NCBI RefSeq assembly: GCF_019649055.1
Contig: NW_026570221.1
Span: 1,426,001-1,490,000, forward strand
Origin: Paramacrobiotus metropolitanus
Taxonomy: Eukaryota; Tardigrada; Eutardigrada; Parachela; Macrobiotidae
DNA length: 64,000 bases
Reading direction: 5' to 3'
The notes under the pieces are model-generated. The model was not told where the DNA came from. It made no database searches and was given only the letters and a program-made list of their open reading frames with translations. Shown here piece after piece: positions 56,701-64,000 of the stretch. Numbering within the stretch: the first letter of the stretch is position 1; each line of letters opens with the position of its first letter. A program made the translations under genes and the position numbers.

Positions 56701-58876
56701 GAATGAAAAATGCCGGTCGCACTTGCAACGAGATCAAAGTGGTTCTTCTCCAACAGTACAAATATTTCTTGCATCATCTTTGTCTTCTTCTCTGGGACAC
56801 GGGCAATGATGGCATTACCATGATCGGCTGAAATCACTTTGATTTGGTACTCTGGAAAGCATTCTTCCTGGATGGCACTCAGGTCGTTCAGGTCGCAATA
56901 CCGATCAAGGGGTAAGTCACATAACTGGAGGATTTCAGTGGCGTGGCTTTTCAGCTTATTGACTCCATCCTTGCTGTACAGATGTTTCCACTGGCTCTTA
57001 TACGCTCCCTGAACATCATGCGTTAAACGATACTTGCGCAAGTACAATGCAGCTGGGAGGCAGTAGTTATTATCCACGCGAACAGTAACTATAGATTTGC
57101 TGAAACGTTTGGCGCCCCGAGCCACGTGGCGATAGTTACGCTTCCAGTTGCCACCACTAGGGATAACGGTACGAAAAATACGAACTGCGAAGGTATCGTC
57201 CAGCACCGCCCGCCCAGAGTTAGACTTGGCCCATACAGCAACATGTTCGTCGACACTAAAATCCGACAGTTTCCGCATAGACAGGTAAATTGGAAATTCC
57301 AGTGACGCACAGCTAATGGAAACGGTAACGCGGCCAGACGGTTGAAACTGGGCAACGCAGAGATTCAATATGGATTCCAGCAGTAAAGGCATGAGCAGGA
57401 CAGTTTCCTCCTGGGAGTAAATACGCGGTAGTTTGGCTATTTCCGCGCGGTACTCGTACTCGAGGCAGTTGAACTTCTTGTACTGACGCTCTCTGTTCTT
57501 CGTGAGGCTGAACAGAGCTGAGAAATCCAGAATGTCACTAATATCTTCGAGAACCTAAAATATCACTTTTTGCTACGGAAGCTCAACAGGCGTAACTTAT
57601 GAAAAATTAATAACTTGCTATAAAAAGATTGTAATATATTTTTTATATACAGCAATAAATAATTAATTGCTTTTAAACTTTTATGCGTCTGTTTGCTTTG
57701 CAAAATAATTATTTTGAAACCATTGTATCTGCGTTGTTTTAAAGAATTGTATTTAGATTTTTTGTCAGCTTACCAATGGCTTCTCCAAAACTGATGCTGG
57801 CTTTTCAGGGTCGTCGATGTCCATAATAACATCCGCCGGATCCCCCGCGCCTGCCTGATTAACACGCATTCCCACCTAGATCATTGGAAATCGGTAAGTG
57901 CTGCGATTTTCCATATCAAAGACAAACCAGCTAAAAGCACGTAATGTGGTTCCACAACGTTTACTTAACATGATAAGAATTGCAGCGTGTGATATCTGCT
58001 AGCACTGTAGCTAGAACATATGCGCGCTTACAATCAATCAAAACAAAACCTTAAACAATTGTGCAAATCGGCGTCGATGGTTGTAGTTTATAGTATGTCA
58101 TAGCTACGTTAACAAATTCGGGTTCATCAAGACCTTATCAGTTCAATTGTTTTAAGTAGGTCAAAAGGTTGACTCAGCTATTGTTCTAACTTGGATTAAT
58201 CCATATTAGTATGTTGGTTTTCATCAAAGCAATTTTGTTTTAAATGGGTCAAAAGGCTGACTGGCGCCGAAGGCTATTGTTCTAACTAGGACAGATCCGT
58301 ATTCACAATACAGTGTCGATCAAAACAAACTATTGTTCTAAGTAGGTCAAGATGTTGGCTGGCGTCGAAGACTATTGCACTAACCAGGATAGGTCAGTAT
58401 TCGCAAGTTGGTGTCATCAAAACAAACTATTGTTCTAAGTAGGTCAAAAGGCTGACTGGCGTCGAAGACTACTGTTCCAACTGAGCCAAGAAATCACAAT
58501 TAGCTGACTGGTTATAGAGCACATACGTTTCGAAATTTATCGAAAAATTTTAGTTCTGCGAAAATTGTTATGTTAAAACACTTAGTGTTATAACTACAAC
58601 TTATCGCCTCAAAATTTTTATTATATTAGCATACGGAAAAGGTCATGCGAATAATTGAATTAAAATAAAATTCAGCGGTTTTCAGCAAAGGTCACTTACC
58701 CCATTCTCCTCCAAATCCCAGTTACCTTCGGCGATTATGGCTTCAATATCTCGGCAATCCGCTTCAGCAACAACGTACGGTGGGGATGGTGGAAGATACC
58801 ATGACCCTTCGGCGAAAATGGCATCAGTGTCCATACGATCCGCTTCCGTTAGCTGATAGTCATCCATGGTGAGCAT
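53705..58876 (-). pseudogene. Protein-primed family B DNA polymerase, spliced from four exons
   Basis: Exons on the minus strand: 58,876-58,700, 57,875-57,774, 57,554-54,052, 53,989-53,705. All junctions are GT-AG (GTAAGT, GTAAGC, GTGTGA) and phase 0; introns are 824, 219 and 62 bp. The N-terminal exon is acidic with a duplicated (A/T)EADxxDxxAIxAEGxW motif. Then come a Cys-rich zinc-ribbon region, exonuclease motifs (FFDYETY, HNFRGYDGHF, SYCSNDVTVL), a Polinton-specific EYNGCVFHGHPEC block, and polymerase motifs A (DAVSLYP), B (KTCLNYRWG) and C (YYDTDS). Breaks: in-frame TAA at 55,197-55,199 and a one-base frame change near 55,119-55,124, both just before motif A. The gene replicates the element with a terminal protein as primer. 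A TATA-like box lies at about 58,919-58,926. Confidence 0.85.
58154..58486. repeat. Degenerate 88-98-bp tandem repeat in PolB intron 1
   Basis: Four units begin with AAGTAGGTCAAAAGGCTGACT or close variants (58,154, 58,242, 58,340, 58,437) and share TATTGTTCTAAC and ATCAAAACAAACTATTG. Non-coding. Confidence 0.7.
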
Positions 58877-59242
58877 CCGAAAAGTTTTAACTGGAAGTCT
58901 GCTACAGCGACGCGCGCCTTTTATAAACTTTGAACGCCAATGAGTACTGGCGAATGACCTATTTTGTGTCAGATCTCAAGACTGGCGTCAACAAGACTGG
59001 CGTACTTACACATGTCTGAGCTTTATTAATCGGACTGGTGGTTGACCTAGTTTGAGCCTGGTCTCTGTTAATAAAGCTGGCGATGACTGCCCCACATCGG
59101 CATCTGATTGGTTCTTTCTCCCTACTCTAATTGGAGCATTTCCTTATACACTTAATCTTACTAGATCCAAATTGGATCGCCGTTCCGTATTAAACCTACT
59201 ATATAATGCTGTGTTGAGTGACTTTAGTTTAGGTCACCGAGT
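58877..59242. promoter_or_regulatory. Divergent promoter region of PolB and IAP
   Basis: Minus side: TATAAAAGG at about 58,918-58,926, some 45 bp before the PolB ATG (58,876, or 58,867 in better CACC-ATGG context). Plus side: CTATATAATG near 59,200, about 40 bp before the IAP ATG. Several GACTGGCG words occur between them. Confidence 0.5.
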
Positions 59243-59995
59243 ATGGATCTGCATTGCGTGCAAAACCGGATGCGTACGTTTGCTAATTGGCCGTGGCCTT
59301 TGATGCCGGCTGCGGACCTAGTTGTGGCTGGAATGTATCTTCATTCGTTTCCGGATAAAGTACGTTGTGCGTATTGCCCATGGAGTGTTCGTGACTGGCC
59401 AGGAGACGAATACCTTCCGGATCAGCACAAGCGGGAATCGTCTAGCTGTCCTTTGACTAAGGGTGAAGACGTTTTAGGCCTGCCTCCTAGCTTCACCTTG
59501 CACACACCCGGGATGGCGGGTATGGAAAAACGTTTTGCTACATTCGCCAACTGGACAAAGTCTCAACATCCGCGAGAGATGGCGTTAGCCGGTTTCTTCT
59601 TTACGGGAAAACGAGACATAACGGAGTGCTTTTAGTGCGGGTTACAAGTGGTGGACTGGGTTGAAGGGGACACGCCCTGGGAGGAACACGCCCGACTTAT
59701 TTCTGACTGTGAATTTGTGACGAGGAACAAAGGCTATATCTTCATCAAAGATACAGTTGACAAATTCCGGTCCGAATCTCTGCGCCTATCTGGCAAAGCA
59801 GCTAAAAGATACGAAGAACGAAAGGATAACGCCGTTTTTAAATTACAGTGTCTAGTATGCTATGATGCTGATGTAAATGTGATGTTTCAGCCTTGCGGTC
59901 ATGCGGCGTGTTATAAACTTTGTTTCAACCGATTGTATCATTGCCCTGTTTGTAGGGCTGACGTCTATAAGCGGTACGCGATTTTTCTGTGTTAA
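59243..59995 (+). pseudogene. Inhibitor-of-apoptosis protein with two BIR domains and a RING finger
   Basis: Starts MDLHCVQNRMRTFANWP. BIR1 has VRCAYCPWSV with a QHKRESSSC zinc half; BIR2 begins RFATFANWTK, with ALAGFFFTG, and has its Cys-x-x-Cys interrupted by TAG at 59,633-59,635 before WEEHARLISDC. The RING is LQCLVCYDADVNVMFQPCGH ... CPVCRADV. The domain order and about 250-codon length resemble baculovirus-type IAPs, which block caspases and ubiquitinate targets. The stop lies next to the right terminal repeat, mirroring the ARH-BIR gene at the left end. The TAG would remove part of BIR2 and the RING. Confidence 0.85.
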
Positions 59996-59999
59996 AGAG

Positions 60000-60521
60000 T
60001 GTACTGCTACGTACGTTCATGCGTCATGATTTGTTTTACTTTGTTCATTGTTATGTGAAAAGGAAATAAAAGAGGGTTGGGGAAAATTGAAACAAAAGAA
60101 AGGGGATAAACATGACCCAGAAACTAGATCCGGGTTTGGTCTGCCCTCTCAGTCTGGACTTAGAGCTGCTATTCTAGCGGTCCTGTCTCGGTCTCAGTCT
60201 CGGCTAAGAGGCGAAGTCAGATAGACTGCTATTCTAGCGGCCCTGTCTCGGTCTCAGTCTCGGCTAAGAGGCGAAGTCAGATAGACTGCTATTCTACCGG
60301 CCCTGTCTCGGTCTCAGTCTCGGCTAAGAGGCGAGGTCAGATAGACTGCTATTCTAGCGGCCCTGTCTCGGTCTCAGTCTCGGCTAAGAGGCGAAATCAG
60401 AAAAGGATGCTATTCTAGCGGTCCTGTCTCGGTCTCAGCTTAAGAGGCGGAGCCAGCCAATCAGAGAGGGGGGCGTGTCTGACCAATCACGTGTCCCTGC
60501 CAGGGTTGGTGACTTACTACT
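60000..60521. repeat. Polinton right terminal inverted repeat
   Basis: About 522 bp. Longer than the left copy because a 60-bp tandem unit (CTATTCTAGCGGCCCTGTCT and following sequence) is present four to five times at 60,171-60,432. Confidence 0.9.
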
Positions 60522-60527
60522 TATGTG
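60522..60527. other. Polinton target-site duplication, right copy TATGTG
   Basis: Identical to 38,407-38,412. The outer retroelement resumes here in frame. Confidence 0.9.
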
Positions 60528-62265
60528 CAATATGATTAATGTACACATGTTTGATGCTACCTTCGAGCATGCCTGTTTTATTAGTACACAGTTGAATCGT
60601 GATTACATAATTTTGAGAATGGATTTTCTAATGGCGAAACCGTTTTTGTTTGACTTTAATTCGATGACAATTCGTTTGAGTTGTGAGTCCCCTGAAATGC
60701 ATCATTTGAGAGTGAGCCACAAAACTGAAGAAATTATTAAGGCGCATCATTTCCATTCTTTTTTACCTAGCATGAGCGGAAATCACGATCGTTCGACAGA
60801 ACCGATCCCAGCTTTAATGCATACGGCGCGATTGGGTATTGGTCAAGAAGCAGAGTTCTTGCCCTATAAAACGGCACATGATGTGTATAAGCTTGGAAAT
60901 TCTGAAATATGTGCTATTCGGTTGGAAAAAGCGAAGCAGTGTTGGCCTCGTGTTTATGATGCGGAAAAAAATTCGGGAGATTTGAGTTCTTTGAGCAGTA
61001 GCTCAGTGTTGGCACGTGATAATCTCTCGGTTCAAGATATTCCCTCTTCACCCAATGGAACAGTTCAAGTTCGTGGGGGTGGCATAGCCACTAATAATTC
61101 TGGAAATGTAGCAGTTAATCAAGGAAATAACGCACGGACGAATTCAAGTTCGTGGGGGTGTAATGGAAGTAACAATGTTGTGAATTCAAGCCCAGGGCCT
61201 AGTCAAGTTCGTGGGGGTGCAACCGGACAGAAAGCAGGTGACGGTATGTCTTTTCTCGTGGGAAACAAGAAAATTAATGTGGCTGCAGTGCCTAAAGACA
61301 AAAGGAATGTTGATATGATCCATGAGTTCAAAACGCCGAATAATAAGAGAAGATTGATGCCGAAATATAAAAGAATCAGTACGGAAAAGTCCTGGATGAC
61401 TCCGAAAGTCAATCCTGAGGATGTGGACAGGTTCCCTCAGTTTGAAGAATTTTGTGATATTCATTTTTGGCGTGCTGAGCTAAAAAGATGTTTGGATTCC
61501 CGATCATGGTTCCACTTGTATCTGAACCAGGACAAGATTGATATGGATTTTATTCGCCGGGAAACTAATGGCATGGATGTGCGTTACGCAGTGTTGGGAA
61601 AGAAACCCACTACGAAAGAGGAGAGGCACAGAGTGTTGGTTCCACATCAATGGCGAGCGAAATTTGTTGCCTGTATTCATAACCGGATTGTTCATAAAAA
61701 GCAGAATCCAGATACAACAGTTGCGGGTAATTTTATTTTGGATCGATTTTACTGGCTAGACATGATGGCAGACATTATTCGTGTGGAATTGGCCTGTGTG
61801 GAATGCAATAAAGCGGCGCCCAAGAATGCACCGGCTGAAAACGCCCCGGTTACTGAAATGGTGAGTCTCCAAACATACCCGAAAACTATGAAGAAAATTG
61901 TGGATGTACCAGAAACGGAGGAAGTAATGCCTCCGGCTGGCCCTGGTGTGTCAGTTGTGGAACAAGAAAATGTTTGGGCGGAAGTAGACAAAGAAAGTGG
62001 ATTACGCCCGCCAGGGGTAGCGAATGCTGTCGAATTTAATAGTAGAGCGGTGCAGGCTGTCGTTCCAGAAAATGTAAGCCCGAAGAAAACACCGGCAAGT
62101 GAAGAAAAGAGAGTGCGGATTCCCAATAAATGGCCTGGCTGGACAAGACTTCAAACGAAAAAAGATGAAACTATGATGCCACCGGACGCAGATTTTGACG
62201 ATGTTGATTTGGAAAAAAGTTCAGCCTTCGTGCTCAGATACCCAGAAGTGGTTGCGACATCATAA
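60528..62265 (+). pseudogene. Outer retroelement: protease remnant and first H2C2 module
   Basis: Continues the frame that ends at 38,412. The first part (LNRDYIILRMDFL) matches the C-terminal I-L-G-M-D-F block of gypsy aspartic proteases. Instead of reverse transcriptase there is a long Ser/Asn/Gly-rich linker with three VRGG repeats. The first integrase-type zinc module is at about 61,620-61,810 (CIHNRIVHKKQ ... FYWLDMM ... CVECNK), of H-x4-H ... C-x2-C form. A Pro/Glu/Val-rich linker follows. The frame shifts into the next ORF in the overlap 62,195-62,265. Confidence 0.6.
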
Positions 62266-63739
62266 AAATCCAAAAAATGCGTGTACGATGCCAGAATGCG
62301 TTCGTGAAGAAATTCAGTACATGGGTTGTGATTTTGATTTTCTGAAGCATAAACCCTTAAATAGTAGACATCCTACTCATGTATTTATTCCATATCAGCG
62401 GCGGGAAAAACTGATGAATTCAGTTCACAGACGCGTTACGCACCAGAAAGAATTCGGTTCGGCAGTAACGATGTATCAGTATTTATACGAGGTGCGGAAA
62501 TATTACTGGCCGAACATGGTGGAAGATATTAAAATTTTCGAATATAATTGTGCGGAGTGCGCGAAAATAGTGCCAAGTGCGGAAACTGCAACGCAACCGG
62601 AAAAACAAGTGTGGCAAGTTTATATTTCGAGGGACATTGAATCGAAAGGAAAAATTGTATTTTGGTCCGAGGAGCAACAAAAAGATGAAAAAACGAAATG
62701 GTGGATTCGTGAGACGAAGTCTGCAGATAGTAATTTATCAGGATCGGATCGCGAGGAGTTGGAGCATTTACATGTGGATGAAAAAACCGGTGCTTTGTAT
62801 CATAAAGAGGACGTTACTAATGATGCGAGAAGTATAGTCATTCCGAAGAAATGGCAGAATATGTTGCTGGAGAAAGTGCACAGGCGTGGTATTCATGAGA
62901 AACAGTTTGGCCCACAGTTTGGTAGTACGGAAGACATTTTGGAGTATGAAAAAGGTTACTATTGGAGTGGTTTCCGCAATGATGCACGGGCATATGACAA
63001 AGCATGCGTGATATGTGAGAAAAGGAAGTCTGGTGCAGAGGTGGTCTCGGCGGAAGCAAATACGGAAATTGTATCACGGCCGCTGGTGGTACCAGGCAAA
63101 GTATGTGCGAAAAGAATGAGTGCTCGTTGTGTGCCGGACACTGGAAACCAGCTGGTTTCAACCTCGGTACCACAGACCGAAAAAGAAAAAGAAAAAACCC
63201 GTCGTTACGTGAAGCGTATGCAAGGAAAGAATAAATTAAATGAGTCAGAAAAATCGGAAGAAGGGTGGGTAGATAATTTACGGTCTAGTGTAACGCTAAA
63301 TAATGATTTTATTACATCGGAGAGAGAATTTGATAGTCCCGGGTTTTGGTTGGACGCACAGCAGAACGAAGAAGATACTAAACCTTGGATTCGAGACATA
63401 GATGAGAATTCAGATGAACTGACTGGAGAGGAAAGAAAAGAGCTTAGTAGAATGCATGTCGATGAAAAGGATGGATTATTGTATTATAAAGAAGATTGCA
63501 CGAAAGAAACCAAATTAATGGTAGTTCCGAAGAGATGGCAGTTAAAATTGCTGTATAATCTCCATATTCGTGCATTGCACAATAAAGAATTTGGGCCATA
63601 TATCGGAGACACTTTTCAAGTCTTGCTAAAAGTCAAGCGTTTTTATTGGAAAGACTTTAATAAAGACGCACCATGTTTCGATAGTGCCTGCAGCCGAAGT
63701 GACAGAAATTTCGTCAAACACAAATTTGAACCAGTATAG
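62195..63739 (+). CDS. Outer retroelement: three further H2C2 zinc modules
   Basis: Three repeats of about 110-150 residues plus linkers. Module 2 (about 62,360-62,575) has VHRRVTHQKEFG, YYWPNM and CAECAK. Module 3 (about 62,760-63,025) has VHRRGIHEKQFG, YYWSGF and CVICEK. Module 4 (about 63,450-63,705) has LHIRALHNKEFG, FYWKDF and a degenerate Cys end (CFDSAC). Modules 3 and 4 share the leader WIR-(E/D) ... HVDEK-(T/D)-G-x-L-Y-(H/Y)-K-E-D. This is the zinc-binding domain that normally precedes the integrase core, but no catalytic DDE core and no reverse transcriptase follow; the frame ends at 63,739. Function of the array is unknown; DNA or protein binding is likely. Confidence 0.65.
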   Translation: MTMLIWKKVQPSCSDTQKWLRHHKNPKNACTMPECVREEIQYMGCDFDFLKHKPLNSRHPTHVFIPYQRREKLMNSVHRRVTHQKEFGSAVTMYQYLYEVRKYYWPNMVEDIKIFEYNCAECAKIVPSAETATQPEKQVWQVYISRDIESKGKIVFWSEEQQKDEKTKWWIRETKSADSNLSGSDREELEHLHVDEKTGALYHKEDVTNDARSIVIPKKWQNMLLEKVHRRGIHEKQFGPQFGSTEDILEYEKGYYWSGFRNDARAYDKACVICEKRKSGAEVVSAEANTEIVSRPLVVPGKVCAKRMSARCVPDTGNQLVSTSVPQTEKEKEKTRRYVKRMQGKNKLNESEKSEEGWVDNLRSSVTLNNDFITSEREFDSPGFWLDAQQNEEDTKPWIRDIDENSDELTGEERKELSRMHVDEKDGLLYYKEDCTKETKLMVVPKRWQLKLLYNLHIRALHNKEFGPYIGDTFQVLLKVKRFYWKDFNKDAPCFDSACSRSDRNFVKHKFEPV

Positions 63740-64000
63740 TACCTAGAGTTGAATCTGTATGTTTTGTTGAATTTTATTTGAGATTTTAAAATTTGCATAG
63801 TTTCGGAGCATTTTTCAAATGTGGTGACGGGAAAACGCAGATATTTTAGTGTACTTTCGTAGTGCAGTGGTTTTGAATATCCGAGCTAGTGGCAAGCAAT
63901 AGTAATCACATTGGCTGGAGATTGAAACAAAATTGACGCATTTCAAATTTCAACGAAAATTTACTTTTTTTTCATTGTATATGAATTATTCCCTAATTTT
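63740..64000. other. No gene recognised
   Basis: AT-rich sequence after the last H2C2 ORF. It may be the 3' UTR of the outer element; no LTR matching 32,900-33,027 was seen. Confidence 0.35.

Larger units (their letters stand above)
38413..60521. mobile_element. Complete Polinton/Maverick (adintovirus-like) element, 22.1 kb
   Basis: Bounded by inverted repeats starting AGTAGTAAGTCACCAACC and by the 6-bp duplication TATGTG. It encodes protein-primed PolB, retroviral-type integrase, FtsK/HerA-type packaging ATPase, double-jelly-roll major capsid protein, penton-like minor capsid protein, adenain-like protease and small virion proteins, the defining Polinton set. Extra cargo is an ARH-BIR fusion, two PC4-like proteins, a TBP-like protein and an IAP. 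Two retroelements (39,149-40,251 and 46,319-50,900) inserted later. The inverted repeats differ by about 3 percent over their outer 100 bp by eye. Nearly every gene carries a break, so it is a fossil of an element that could once move or form virions. Confidence 0.95.

Noticed and set aside
57555-57773. Treating this gap in PolB as a frameshift or deletion
   Set aside because: The borders GTAAGC and TTTTAG and the preserved phase make an intron the simpler explanation.
38724-59995. Alternative genetic code or stop-codon readthrough explaining in-frame stops in Polinton genes
   Set aside because: TAA, TAG and TGA all occur, together with frameshifts and a deletion in the protease, which fits random decay better than recoding.

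Overview
The window is nuclear DNA of an animal, almost certainly an invertebrate. Genes are split by short GT-AG introns (60-220 bp), there is a MORN5-like gene, a peptide-type GPCR gene with duplicated first exons, and the remains of a receptor guanylyl cyclase. Much of the rest is nested mobile elements. A tardigrade is my best guess because of the cyclase/GPCR content and short introns, but this is a weak inference; no ribosomal or other diagnostic marker is present. No rRNA, tRNA or CRISPR array was seen.

Layout. 1-4,960 (minus): GC-rich 5' part of an LTR retroelement whose long Gag-like frame runs off the left edge. 6,119-13,014 (plus): scattered, partly decayed exons of a receptor guanylyl cyclase, with a LINE ORF1-like gene (7,941-8,996, minus) in the middle. 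13,478-14,016: MITE. 14,312-20,837: an R2-like retrotransposon (minus) whose 3' UTR is split by a 3.3 kb MULE-like element (14,378-17,700, 9-bp target duplication). 22-31 kb: foldback elements, a MORN5-like gene (26,023-26,518) and a GPCR gene (27,281-30,053, minus). 31,686-32,201: a 5'-truncated second copy of the R2-like element.

32.9-64 kb is a nested set. The outermost layer is a decayed gypsy-like retroelement (Gag 35,171-38,217; protease remnant plus four integrase-type H2C2 zinc modules 60,528-63,739). Into it went a complete Polinton/Maverick (38,413-60,521) with terminal inverted repeats and a 6-bp target duplication TATGTG. The Polinton was then hit by a 1.1 kb gag-only retrotransposon (39,149-40,251, TSD AAAGG) and a 4.6 kb LTR element lacking reverse transcriptase (46,319-50,900, TSD ACAC).

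The Polinton carries the usual set: protein-primed PolB, integrase, packaging ATPase, major and minor capsid proteins, adenain-like protease and small virion proteins. It also carries unusual cargo: a TBP-like protein, two PC4-like proteins, an ADP-ribosylglycohydrolase fused to a BIR domain, and a BIR-BIR-RING IAP. Its PolB appears to be spliced from four exons. TATA-like boxes precede most left-arm genes, PolB and the IAP, while the capsid-side genes are packed with overlapping stop and start codons. This suggests an early/late split, with early genes coding for transcription, ADP-ribose and apoptosis functions. Nearly every Polinton gene has a stop, frameshift or insertion, so this copy is an inactive fossil.
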